Origin: Phycisphaeraceae bacterium
GTDB taxonomy: Bacteria > Planctomycetota > Phycisphaerae > Phycisphaerales > UBA1924
Reading direction: 5' to 3'
NCBI GenBank assembly: GCA_020639235.1
Contig: JACKHC010000001.1
Coordinates: 2,480,001 to 2,544,000, forward strand
DNA: 64,000 bases
The translations under genes were made by a program, and so were the position numbers. This document shows positions 24,173-32,090 of the stretch, in pieces. The notes below the pieces were generated by a model. It was given only the letters and a program-made list of their open reading frames with translations, searched no databases and was not told where the DNA came from. Within the stretch, counting starts at the first letter, position 1. Each line of letters starts with the position of its first letter.

Positions 24173-26161
24173 ATGATGCGTTTGCGGTTATCGGTGAGAG
24201 CGACGAATGCGCCCGCCCTCGCTGCAATGACCTGTGCCATGCGCTGCCTCTTTCCGGTTCTTGGAGTTGTCTGGAGAGAGACAGTTCAAAGCGTGTGCCG
24301 GATGTGCCAAGAGGGGCTCCGACCGCGATTGCGACGCGGGAGGGGCGATTCGGCGATCGGCGCGGTGTTGCGCCGCGTCAACGTGTTGACTGCGTGCAAC
24401 ATCATGGTGACCACGGTTGTTGCGGCGGTGGTGTGCTCGCTGGGGCCGATAAGCGGGGCGCGTGCGGAGACGGTGCCGACGCCCTCGGACGCGATGGAGG
24501 CGTATCGGACGGTGCGCGCGTGGGTGGACGCGGGCGGCATCGATGGGATGGTTGACGATGTGGGGCCGGTGAGCGATACGGAGGGGCTGCGTGCGGCGTG
24601 CGTGACGATGCGCCTGGATGGGCGCGTGATCGGGCGCGGGCTCTCGTGGGCGGGTGACGGGCGGGATCTGCTCGTGTCGGCGCAGCGCGCCTGGCAGCGC
24701 GGCGTGGAGAGCGTTGGAGCGGTGATCGGTGAGCGTGCGGCGGCGATCGCGCTGGACATCGAGCTCGGCGGCGAGTTTGTGCCGCTGGTCGGGGAGACCG
24801 AACTGGACTTTCTGTCGCAGATCAATCCGGGGATTGACGGGATCGCGGTGCGCGCCGGTGAGCGGATCGGCGTGACCTTCCCGGGCCAGATGCTGGCGTC
24901 GGGATGGTCGGCGCAGCAGGCGTTGATGCACGCGATTGCGCCGCTGGAGTTGCCGCAGGTGGACTTCGGGACGCTGCGGAATCGGTATGGGCTGGTGGTG
25001 TACCGGTTCGAGACGGAGCATCTGGCGCAGCCGGAGTCGGGGGCGGAGCCGGTGTTCCTGCATCGGTGCGGGCGTCGGGTATCGATGGGCGAGGTGAGCG
25101 GCGCGCGTATTCTCGGCGCGGCGGGCGAGGCGGCGTTGTTCCTGGAGCGGCTGGCGTGGCCGGGTCCGGAGCCGCACGGGATTCGCGGAGACTACGACCC
25201 GATCGCGGACTCGTATGCGCCGGCGATCGCGCCGCCGGCTTCGCAGGCGATCGCGGCGTGGGCGCTGAGTGTGTACGCGCAGACGCCGGGCGTGGATGCT
25301 GCGGGGTCGGCGCGGGCGTTGCGGAGCGCGCGGGAGACGCTTTCGGAGTTCACACTGGCGACGGAGTTTGAGGACGATCCGGGGCTCGATCCCGGCGCGC
25401 TGGCGTTGTGGCTGGTGGCGATGGAGGAGTCGGGCGGGGCGGGGGTGTACGGCGAAGGAGAGGCGGCGGAGCGGATCGAGAAGTTTGCGGAAGATGCGCG
25501 CGCGGGGCTGCTGGGGCTGGCGGATGATGCGGAGCGGTTTGATGCGCAGCCGGGGGTGATCCGCGCGATGGTGGCGCTGTCGCTGTCGTACGGCGGGGAT
25601 GAGGATTCGGTGGGCAAGGCGAAGGAGATCGCGCGCTGGCTATATGTGGAGACGGCGCCGGGGGACCTGGTGGCGCTGATGCCGTGGCTGGGGCTCGCGA
25701 GCAAGCGGCTGGCGGCGGAAGGCAAGATCGGCGCGGAGGGGGCGCTGCGGGAGATGCGCTCGGTGATCGAGCGGTTCACGATTCACGGGGAGGAGGCGGA
25801 CGCGGGGACGGACGACCTGGTCGGCGGCGTGGTGTTTACGAGGGGGCGTACGCCGCTCCCGTCGTGGCAGTCGTTGCGGCCCGTGTCGTTTCTGGCGGCG
25901 ATGATCGGCGACGATCGTTTGACGGGCGCCCATGAGCGTGGCGCGTCGTGGCTGTCGCTGGTGGAGTCGCTTCGGTTCGCGATGCAGTTGCAGGTCGATG
26001 AGACGGCCGGGCACATGTTCGTGCGTCCGGAGGCGGCGCGGGGCGGGGTTCGGCTGGCGCTATGGGACCAGCGGTGCTCGGTGAACGCGACGGCGCTAGC
26101 GCTGGTGTCGTGGTGCGAGGCGCTGCAATCGGCGGAGCGGGTCGCAAAGGCGGCGGAATAG
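24173..26161 (+). CDS. Exported protein: AMMECR1-like domain plus helical repeats
   Basis: 662 residues from ATG 24173, chosen because GGAGGGTGAGG precedes it; the frame is open from 24026. A hydrophobic segment before ARAETVP (about residues 78-100) looks like a signal anchor. Residues about 130-290 have DGRDLLVSAQRAW, INPGIDGIAVRAGERIGVTFPGQ and LELPQ in the order seen in AMMECR1-fold proteins (RGLS...PGIDGI...LPQ). The rest is Ala-rich and helical with WALSVYAQ, ALALWLVAMEE and WLGLASKRL, suggesting an alpha/alpha toroid. Function is unknown. It precedes two paralogous secreted proteins. Confidence 0.5.
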   Translation: MMRLRLSVRATNAPALAAMTCAMRCLFPVLGVVWRETVQSVCRMCQEGLRPRLRRGRGDSAIGAVLRRVNVLTACNIMVTTVVAAVVCSLGPISGARAETVPTPSDAMEAYRTVRAWVDAGGIDGMVDDVGPVSDTEGLRAACVTMRLDGRVIGRGLSWAGDGRDLLVSAQRAWQRGVESVGAVIGERAAAIALDIELGGEFVPLVGETELDFLSQINPGIDGIAVRAGERIGVTFPGQMLASGWSAQQALMHAIAPLELPQVDFGTLRNRYGLVVYRFETEHLAQPESGAEPVFLHRCGRRVSMGEVSGARILGAAGEAALFLERLAWPGPEPHGIRGDYDPIADSYAPAIAPPASQAIAAWALSVYAQTPGVDAAGSARALRSARETLSEFTLATEFEDDPGLDPGALALWLVAMEESGGAGVYGEGEAAERIEKFAEDARAGLLGLADDAERFDAQPGVIRAMVALSLSYGGDEDSVGKAKEIARWLYVETAPGDLVALMPWLGLASKRLAAEGKIGAEGALREMRSVIERFTIHGEEADAGTDDLVGGVVFTRGRTPLPSWQSLRPVSFLAAMIGDDRLTGAHERGASWLSLVESLRFAMQLQVDETAGHMFVRPEAARGGVRLALWDQRCSVNATALALVSWCEALQSAERVAKAAE

Positions 26162-26267
26162 CGGAACCGCGGGGATCGGTGCGCGTCTGATGGATTGACG
26201 GTCTAACTCTGGTGACCTGTCTGACTCTTTGCAGCGCCCGCGATTGACGGGCAGAAAGGGATGCGCG

Positions 26268-27008
26268 ATGCACGCATGCTGCGCGATGGTTGCGTCCGTT
26301 GTGGTTCTGGCTTCGGGCTTTAGCGCGAGCGGCGAGGCGGCTCGCTCGTTGCGCGATGCGGCGCACCGCGCGCTCGAGAAGCCGATCACGGTTTCGTTCG
26401 AGGATGCGCGGATGGAGGATGTCGCCGAGTTTGTCGGGACCTTCGCGGGCGTGACGGTTCGTGGGATGTGGGTGGATGAGCGGCACGCGGTGGGTCTGGA
26501 GCAGGACCGGCGCGTGTCGGTGAACATTGTCGACGGGACGGTGCTCGACCTGCTCGAGGATGCGCTGGAGGCGGCGTCGGACGGGTTCGAGGAGTCGACC
26601 TGGCAGGTGTCGGCGCGGGGTGAGCTGCAGATCGGGCCGCGGAGCCGGCTGAACCGGTATGTCGAGACGGTGATCTACGACGTGAACGATCTGCTGATGA
26701 CCCTTCCGGATTTCACGGATGTGCCCGAGGTGGATATCGACGCGGCGATGCAGCAGGGCCGGAGCGGTGGCGGCGGGGGGAGCATTTTCGATGGCGGGGA
26801 GTCTGAGTCGTCACCCGATCTTGGGAAGCAGAAGGACCTGGCCGAGGAGTTGACGCTGCTCGTGTACGACCTTGTGGAGCCGGAGCAGTGGCAGATTCAC
26901 GGCGGCGACGGCGGGCTGATTCGGATTCACGAGGGGAATCTTGTGATCCGGGCTCCGGAGTACATCCACCGCCAGCTTCGGGGCGTCCGGGCGGCTCTGG
27001 AGCGATAG
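26268..27008 (+). CDS. Secreted STN-like domain protein, paralogue 1
   Basis: 246 residues from ATG 26268 (AGAAAGGG upstream). A signal peptide (AMVASVVVLASGFSASG) is followed by a domain with KPITVSFEDARMEDVAEFVGTFAGV (about 40-65), the pattern of the secretin/TonB short N-terminal (STN) or N0 domain. A second block has LNRYVETVIYDVNDLL, then a Gly linker (SGGGGGSIFD) and a final block with QIHGGDGGLIRIHEGNLVIRAPEYIHRQ. No secretin barrel is present. The same order of blocks occurs in the next gene, so the two arose by tandem duplication. Role unknown. Confidence 0.6.
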   Translation: MHACCAMVASVVVLASGFSASGEAARSLRDAAHRALEKPITVSFEDARMEDVAEFVGTFAGVTVRGMWVDERHAVGLEQDRRVSVNIVDGTVLDLLEDALEAASDGFEESTWQVSARGELQIGPRSRLNRYVETVIYDVNDLLMTLPDFTDVPEVDIDAAMQQGRSGGGGGSIFDGGESESSPDLGKQKDLAEELTLLVYDLVEPEQWQIHGGDGGLIRIHEGNLVIRAPEYIHRQLRGVRAALER

Positions 27009-27214
27009 GCGGTTGTTTGGGTGAAAATTCTTGGAACTGTTCGTCTGATCCGATGTCATAATGTCTGGAAGGTCCGGGTTCTGCACCCGATCCCGGCGGA
27101 TCGCGTTGTGATCCGCTAGAGTTAGACAGGCGGCATGGGGGTCCATGCCGGATTTCACGGACGAAGCCGATGAATCTTGAGCGGGCGGATCCGGCCCGCG
27201 GAGGACGAACGATT

Positions 27215-28108
27215 ATGACTCGCAAAGTGATTTTCCTGACCGCTGCGCTTGCACTGACCGGCGGGATGCCCGCACTGGCCCAGCCCGCGGCGACCGAGTC
27301 CGGCGTCCGGTCGCGTTCGGTCGATCCTCGTTCGGACACGCTCGATCGTCTGCTCAAGCCGATCACGATTGAACTGACCGATGCCCGCCTTGAGGATGTG
27401 GTGTCGTTCATCGAGAACTTCTCGGGGATCGATCTCCGCCCGATGTGGGAGGATGAGCGATTCACCGATGGTCTGCAGAAAGATGCGCGTCTGAGCGTCA
27501 AGGTTGACGAGGCGCCGGTGCTCGAACTCGTCGAGCGCGTGCTCGAGGAAGTTCAGTCGGACTTCTCCGAGAACTCTTGGCAGATCAACAAGCAGGGCCA
27601 GCTCGAAGTCGGCCCGAAGGTCCGCCTGAATCGTTACAAGGAGCGTCGCTTCTACGACATCAACGACCTGCTCTTTGAGATTCCCGACTTCGCGTCCGTT
27701 CCGGAACTCGACCTCGACCAGGTGCTGCAGCAGTCCCGGCAGGGCGGCGGCGGCGGTGGTGGCGGCGGCGGCGGTTCGATCTTCGATCAGGACGATCAGG
27801 AAGATGTCACATTCGAGGACGATGATGATGCCGCCCAGCGCGTGATGGACATCATCCGCCAGTTCGTTGAGACCGAGCAGTGGCAGGACAACGGCGGCGA
27901 CGGCGGCCAGATGCGTTACTACAACGGCACGATCATCATCCAGGCGCCGGACTACATCCATCGCCAGATCAATGGGTATCCCTCGGTGCCGCAGTACCGC
28001 GATTATTCGGCTCCCCGAGTCCGCTCCGCGGCGGCGGCGACCGGCTCGGCGCCGACGGGCTCGCCCGGCAATCCCGCTCCCCCCGCGGTTGCCGACGACG
28101 GCAACTGA
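27215..28108 (+). CDS. Secreted STN-like domain protein, paralogue 2
   Basis: 297 residues from ATG 27215 (GGAGG upstream). Signal peptide with an ALAQ-P cleavage region, then KPITIELTDARLEDVVSFIENFSGIDLRP (about 55-85), LNRYKERRFYDINDLLFEIPDF, a run of 11 Gly before SIFD, an acidic stretch, and GGDGGQMRYYNGTIIIQAPDYIHRQ. The blocks align with paralogue 1. The STN-like fold in secretins and TonB receptors contacts partner proteins in the periplasm, so a scaffold role is possible. The 206-nt gap before it holds two hairpins (GCGGATC/GATCCGC; GGCATGG/CCATGCC) and a CATAAT. The unit ends at an intrinsic terminator. Confidence 0.65.
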   Translation: MTRKVIFLTAALALTGGMPALAQPAATESGVRSRSVDPRSDTLDRLLKPITIELTDARLEDVVSFIENFSGIDLRPMWEDERFTDGLQKDARLSVKVDEAPVLELVERVLEEVQSDFSENSWQINKQGQLEVGPKVRLNRYKERRFYDINDLLFEIPDFASVPELDLDQVLQQSRQGGGGGGGGGGGSIFDQDDQEDVTFEDDDDAAQRVMDIIRQFVETEQWQDNGGDGGQMRYYNGTIIIQAPDYIHRQINGYPSVPQYRDYSAPRVRSAAAATGSAPTGSPGNPAPPAVADDGN

Positions 28109-28133
28109 GTCGAGAGCGACCATGACACAACCG

Positions 28134-28163
28134 ACGGCGTTCCCTCGCGGGGACGCCGTTTTT
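28134..28163 (+). terminator. Intrinsic terminator after the STN paralogues
   Basis: 11-bp stem ACGGCGTTCCC/GGGGACGCCGT with a TCGC loop, followed by five T, 26 nt after the stop codon. Confidence 0.85.
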
Positions 28164-28175
28164 CATTGGTGTTCT

Positions 28176-29804
28176 TCAGGCGAGTTCGTCGATGGGGCGG
28201 GCGATGAGGTCGTAGCCGTCGGAGTCGACGATGACGCAGCGGACGAGATCGCCCGGTGCGCGCTGGGCCGATGCGTGGACGAACGTGACGGCGTCGATGT
28301 CGGGTGCCTGGAAGTATGTGCGCCCGGAGTAGAGGCGCCCTTCGGCGCCTCTTGAAGGCGTGACGCCGGGAGTCTTGCGGGATCGGGAGTCGAGCGCGCG
28401 ATCGATGAGGACATCGAACTGGTGGCCGGTGTTGCGCGCATCGTCGGGGTCGAAGGCGGAAGCGATGAACTCGGCCTGCTCGAAGGCGATGCGCTGCTGG
28501 AGCTGCATGATCTCGTCGTGACGGCGGGCCTTGACCTCGGCGGGCACATGGAGATCGGGGTCTTTGTCCATGGTGCCGGCGCGGGTGCCGTCTTCGCGCG
28601 AATACTCGAACACGCCCAGGGCGTCGAAGCCGACTTCCTCGATGAACTCGAGAAGTTGCTGGTGATCGTCCTCGGACTCGCCGGGGAATCCGGTGATGAG
28701 GGTGGTGCGGATGGCGATTCCGGGGATCATGTCGCGGAGCCGGTGCATGAGCTCGAGTTGGTGCTCGCCGGTGACATTGCGACGCATGAGCCCGAGCATG
28801 CGTGTGGACGCGTGCTGCAGCGGGATATCGATGTACTTGACGACATGTTCGAGTTCGGCGATCGCGCGGATCATGCCGTCGGAGAAGTTGGTGGGATAGG
28901 CGTACATGAGGCGCACCCACCCCCCACCAGTCGCGCCTGCGCTGCGTGCGTGCGCGGCGACGGCGTCATTGATGGTGCGGAGCATGAGGGGCAGGCCGCC
29001 CGACCATTGGTCGGCGTCGGAGGTGTAACCGACGCCGATGTCGTCGCCGTAGGAGGTGGTGTCCTGGCCGATGAGGTTGAGTTCGAAGGCGCCGTCTTTC
29101 AGGAGTTCCTCGGCTTCGAGCGCGATTCTGTCGAGGGGTTTGGAGCGCATCTTGCCGCGGATGGAGGGGATGGTGCAGAAGGCGCAGTTCTGGTTGCAGC
29201 CCTCGGAGATGCGCAGGTAGGCGTAATGTCGGGGTGTGAGTCGGAGACGCGCGGAGTCGTCTTCGAAATAGCCGAGGCCCTTGCCGTCCTTGCCGTTGAC
29301 GGTGAGGCCGATGGTCTTGATACCGCGATCACCGGCGGCCTGGAGCGCGTTGGCGGCGATCCAGTATTTCGGGCGCTCGGGGTCGGACTGGATCGGGAGT
29401 CGGGCTTCGGACATTCCGCGGACGGCTTCGACGATGTGGTCTCGGTCGAATACGCCGATCATGGCGTCGATTCCGGGGGCCCACTCGAGGAGTTTGGCGC
29501 GGTGGCGCTGGACGAGGCATCCGGCGACGACGACGCGCTTCACCTCGCCGCGGTTCTTGCGTTCGATGGCTTCGCGGATGACTCCGAGGGACTCCTCCTT
29601 GGATGCTTCGAGGAAGCCGCAGGTGTTGATGACGATGGCGTCGGCGTCTTCGTCGCCGGATTGGTGCGAGACGGGCGCGAGGCCATCGGACGCGAGGAGG
29701 CCGAGCATCTTCTCGGAGTCCACGAGGTTCTTGGGGCATCCGAGACTCACGAAGGAGACCGTGCGGATGTCGGCGTCGGTTTGGATGGGTGTTTGCTCGG
29801 GCAT
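28176..29804 (-). CDS. rimO: Ribosomal protein S12 methylthiotransferase RimO
   Basis: 542 residues, longer than the usual 430-450. N-terminal MTTase domain with three Cys (LGCPKNLVDSE, NTCGF, AGCLVQR), then the radical-SAM motif CNQNCAFC, LIGQDTTSYG and a C-terminal TRAM domain. RimO adds a methylthio group to an Asp of S12 using two 4Fe-4S clusters. The extra length lies mainly in two loops: before the radical-SAM Cys motif (about 150-195) and after DTTSYG (about 250-285). It lies convergent to the STN genes. A TACCAT sits 10 nt before the ATG. Confidence 0.96.
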   Translation of the reverse strand: MPEQTPIQTDADIRTVSFVSLGCPKNLVDSEKMLGLLASDGLAPVSHQSGDEDADAIVINTCGFLEASKEESLGVIREAIERKNRGEVKRVVVAGCLVQRHRAKLLEWAPGIDAMIGVFDRDHIVEAVRGMSEARLPIQSDPERPKYWIAANALQAAGDRGIKTIGLTVNGKDGKGLGYFEDDSARLRLTPRHYAYLRISEGCNQNCAFCTIPSIRGKMRSKPLDRIALEAEELLKDGAFELNLIGQDTTSYGDDIGVGYTSDADQWSGGLPLMLRTINDAVAAHARSAGATGGGWVRLMYAYPTNFSDGMIRAIAELEHVVKYIDIPLQHASTRMLGLMRRNVTGEHQLELMHRLRDMIPGIAIRTTLITGFPGESEDDHQQLLEFIEEVGFDALGVFEYSREDGTRAGTMDKDPDLHVPAEVKARRHDEIMQLQQRIAFEQAEFIASAFDPDDARNTGHQFDVLIDRALDSRSRKTPGVTPSRGAEGRLYSGRTYFQAPDIDAVTFVHASAQRAPGDLVRCVIVDSDGYDLIARPIDELA

Positions 29805-29840
29805 GGGGCGGGGAATGGTAGCACCCCCCTTGCCATCGAC

Positions 29841-30551
29841 TCAGACTTCGGCCCGATAGGGATTGTCGGCACGCAGGAGATCGAGCACGGGCGGCGGGAG
29901 CCCGCGGGTGCATGTATCAGGAGGTGGCGTGCCGGGAGCCCAGCGCAAGAGGGCGCTACGGATCTGCGTGGCGTTGAGATCGATCATCGGCACGGGGACG
30001 ATGCGGGCCGCCCAGCGGCGGGCCTGATCGTTGCCCCAGATGGACGCGAGATCGTTGATGAGGTGGGCGGCGGGGTGGCCCGTGTGGCTGTCGCCGCGGA
30101 GCATGACGGCGGGCGGTGCGAGGCGGATGATTTCGGCGGGCTCGCGCCATTTGTGGAATGACAGCGCCTGATCGGCTCCGATGAGCAGGCGGAGCGCAAG
30201 GTACGGGCGCTGTCGGCGGAGTTCGCGGATGGTGTCGATCGTGAACGAGGGCGCGGCGGGGTTATCTTGCGCGCGGTCGAGTTCGGCGGTCCAGACGGCG
30301 GCGCGGGGGTTGGCTGCGAGCCCGGCGCGGAGCATTGCCACGCGGAGTTCGGGCGGTGCGCTGGGGGCGTCCTTCTTGTGAGGCGATCGGGCGGCGGGGA
30401 TGTAGAGGATGTGGTCGAGCGCGAGGTGCGAGCGGACCAGTTCGGGGAGTTGGAAGTGCGCGTTGTGGGGCGGATCGAATGAGCCGCCGAAGAGGAGCAC
30501 GGAGCGGGCAGACTCTGGGACGGGCGCGGGAGTGGCGCGCGTGACTGTCAT
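29841..30551 (-). CDS. nadD: Nicotinate-nucleotide adenylyltransferase
   Basis: 236 residues from ATG 30551; the frame extends to 30737 inside the upstream gene. The nucleotidyltransferase motif is FGGSFDPPHNAHF (the usual HxGH is HNAH). YIPAARSPHKK, TIDTIRELRRQ and LLIGADQALSFHKW are typical, and the C-terminal NATQIRSAL stands for the ISSTxIR motif. NadD adenylates nicotinate mononucleotide in NAD synthesis. The start overlaps the phosphorylase stop (ATGA), indicating cotranscription. Confidence 0.93.
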   Translation of the reverse strand: MTVTRATPAPVPESARSVLLFGGSFDPPHNAHFQLPELVRSHLALDHILYIPAARSPHKKDAPSAPPELRVAMLRAGLAANPRAAVWTAELDRAQDNPAAPSFTIDTIRELRRQRPYLALRLLIGADQALSFHKWREPAEIIRLAPPAVMLRGDSHTGHPAAHLINDLASIWGNDQARRWAARIVPVPMIDLNATQIRSALLRWAPGTPPPDTCTRGLPPPVLDLLRADNPYRAEV

Positions 30552-31213
30552 GACTCGTTGGCGTCCATCGGGTGCGATGATAGATCGTCGATGGCCTGGC
30601 GGAGGAGGAGCCCGGCGGCGCGGAGGGCGCGGGAGGTCCGGCGTCCGAGTCGGATGCTCTCGGCGATGAGGCGCGGGTCGCGGAGCATGGATGCGAGGAC
30701 GCGCATCAGGCGGGTGCGTCCGTCGGCGCCGGCCCACGCGATGACGGCGGGCGGGAGGTCGGCGGTGTGGTCATCGGTGATGCCGCGCACGACGGCCCAG
30801 CGCCACGCGCGCTCGATGGCGAGTGGCGCGAAGATGTGAGACTCGCAATCGACGATTGAAGCGCCGGTGCGCCGGGCGAGGGCCTGTTTTTCGAGGGCTT
30901 TGCAGACGGGCGCGTTCACGCCGGCGATGACAGCACCGCCTTTGTAGCGGGCTTCCCATGTGCGGGAGTCGGGATCGATGATGGTTGATGCGCGGCCGGC
31001 GATGCCGACGGGTGCGAGCCCGCCGGCGGTGCCGAAGAGGACGGCGACGGAGCCGGCGGCGAGATCGGCGTGTTCGATGGCGCGGCGGATGGCCTCGGGT
31101 CCGGGGCCGGTGCGGATGACTGTGCAGGCGTGGCCGAGGGCCTTGCGCGCCGCCTTGGCCTCGATCTCGAGGGGGCAGAAGATGACCGGGGCGGATACGG
31201 GGGGCGTAGGCAC
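30548..31213 (-). CDS. Nucleoside phosphorylase-family protein (HpnG-like)
   Basis: 221 residues from GTG 31213. The phosphorylase superfamily pattern is visible: TGPGPEAIRRA near residue 35, LFGTAGGLAPV, then VDCESHIFA (usually VDMES) and VVRGITDD. The C-terminal PPAVIAWAGADGRTRLMRVL...RDPRLIAESIRLG resembles hopanoid-associated phosphorylases, which release adenine from adenosylhopane. MTA/SAH nucleosidase or futalosine hydrolase are alternatives. No hopanoid gene is nearby. The start lacks a ribosome binding site but has TAGAAT 6 nt upstream. Confidence 0.65.
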   Translation of the reverse strand: MPTPPVSAPVIFCPLEIEAKAARKALGHACTVIRTGPGPEAIRRAIEHADLAAGSVAVLFGTAGGLAPVGIAGRASTIIDPDSRTWEARYKGGAVIAGVNAPVCKALEKQALARRTGASIVDCESHIFAPLAIERAWRWAVVRGITDDHTADLPPAVIAWAGADGRTRLMRVLASMLRDPRLIAESIRLGRRTSRALRAAGLLLRQAIDDLSSHPMDANES

Positions 31214-31219
31214 CGCGTG

Positions 31220-31225
31220 ATTCTA
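31220..31225 (-). promoter_or_regulatory. Possible -10 for leaderless phosphorylase-nadD unit
   Basis: TAGAAT on the minus strand, 6 nt before GTG 31213, no ribosome binding site. Confidence 0.45.
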
Positions 31226-31248
31226 AGTGGGGCTTGGTGCCAGCGGGC

Positions 31249-31656
31249 TCAGAAGCCGCCCATGGGGTCGAAGGTATCGACCTCGCTCATCTGCTGGGCT
31301 TTGAGCGCTTCGAGGTCGAGGTCGGGGATGGCCTGCTGGACCTCGGTGGGCGTTGCGAGTTCGACCAGCGTCTGGCCGGACTCATCGAAGACGGTGTAGA
31401 GGACGCCCTGCTCGGTGCCGAACATCTCGATGGTGTACTTGAGCCCGAGCAGCGTGCCGAGGAGCGTGGTGGACTCCGGCTTGGTGGAGTCGGCGCTGTT
31501 GCCGGTGACGATGATCGGCTGGGACTGGCCGGCCTTGGATTGATCGGGGTTGATGACGCTCGCGACGACGAAGAATGCGCCGAGGCAAGCGACGGCGATC
31601 AGGCCGCGGAAGAGGGGCGAGGCGATCAACGGATTGTCGTGATGGTCAGCGTCCAT
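31249..31656 (-). CDS. Small membrane-anchored protein, unknown
   Basis: 135 residues. One N-terminal membrane helix (FRGLIAVACLGAFFVVASVI) is followed by a polar linker and a small domain with YTIEMFGTEQGVLYTVFDESGQTLVELATPTEVQQAIPDLDLEAL. The end (VDTFDPMGGF) is Gly/Asp-rich. No family is recognised. It is separated from the phosphorylase by 35 nt. Confidence 0.55.
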   Translation of the reverse strand: MDADHHDNPLIASPLFRGLIAVACLGAFFVVASVINPDQSKAGQSQPIIVTGNSADSTKPESTTLLGTLLGLKYTIEMFGTEQGVLYTVFDESGQTLVELATPTEVQQAIPDLDLEALKAQQMSEVDTFDPMGGF

Positions 31657-31776
31657 ACGCGTTATTCATCGGCGTGATCGGTGGGCGGATGTGGCGAAAG
31701 GCGCGACTTTCTTTGCTGACGATGGGGTTTATGGGGACGCGGATGCGGTCTGGCGGGCGCGGCGAGGACGAGTCGC

Positions 31777-31782
31777 TACAAT
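31777..31782 (+). promoter_or_regulatory. Possible -10 of tRNA-Glu
   Basis: TACAAT 12 nt before the mature 5' end of tRNA-Glu; no good -35 upstream. Confidence 0.4.
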
Positions 31783-31794
31783 CGGCCGCTTACT

Positions 31795-31869
31795 GGCCCC
31801 ATCGTCTAGCCAGGTCCAGGACGCCAGGTTTTCATCCTGGAAACCGGGGTTCGAATCCCCGTGGGGTCA
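31795..31869 (+). tRNA. tRNA-Glu (anticodon TTC)
   Basis: Full cloverleaf: acceptor GGCCCCA/TGGGGTC with A discriminator, D arm GTCT...GGAC, anticodon stem CCAGG/CCTGG with loop TTTTCAT (anticodon TTC), T arm CGGGG-TTCGAAT-CCCCG. CCA is not encoded. Confidence 0.95.
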
Positions 31870-31906
31870 CTTACGGCCCTGGACAAGATTTCGGTGAGCC
31901 GAATCG

Positions 31907-31935
31907 AAAACGCCTCCCTTGCGGGAGGCGTTTTC
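31907..31935. terminator. Bidirectional terminator between tRNA-Glu and tRNA-Gly
   Basis: Stem AAAACGCCTCCC/GGGAGGCGTTTT with a TTGC loop; T runs on both strands mean it can end both the plus-strand tRNA-Glu and the minus-strand tRNA-Gly transcripts, which converge here. Confidence 0.8.
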
Positions 31936-31949
31936 GTTTGATCATCAAG

Positions 31950-32021
31950 AGCGGGTGATCGGATTCGAACCGACGACATTCACGTTGGCAACGTGACGCT
32001 CTACCACTGAGCTACACCCGC
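31950..32021 (-). tRNA. tRNA-Gly (anticodon GCC)
   Basis: On the minus strand: acceptor GCGGGTG/CACCCGC with T discriminator, D arm GCTC...GAGC, anticodon stem TCACG/CGTGA with loop TTGCCAA (anticodon GCC), T loop GGTTCGAATCC. CCA is not encoded. Confidence 0.95.
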
Positions 32022-32090
32022 GGGTGCCCACCGGGGCGGCGATGCCGCCGGCGGCAGGGATGGGGAACATACGCCCGCCTCCGGGCAGTG

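Noticed and set aside
28422..30161. 579-codon plus-strand frame
   Set aside because: Antisense of rimO, whose Cys motifs are complete.
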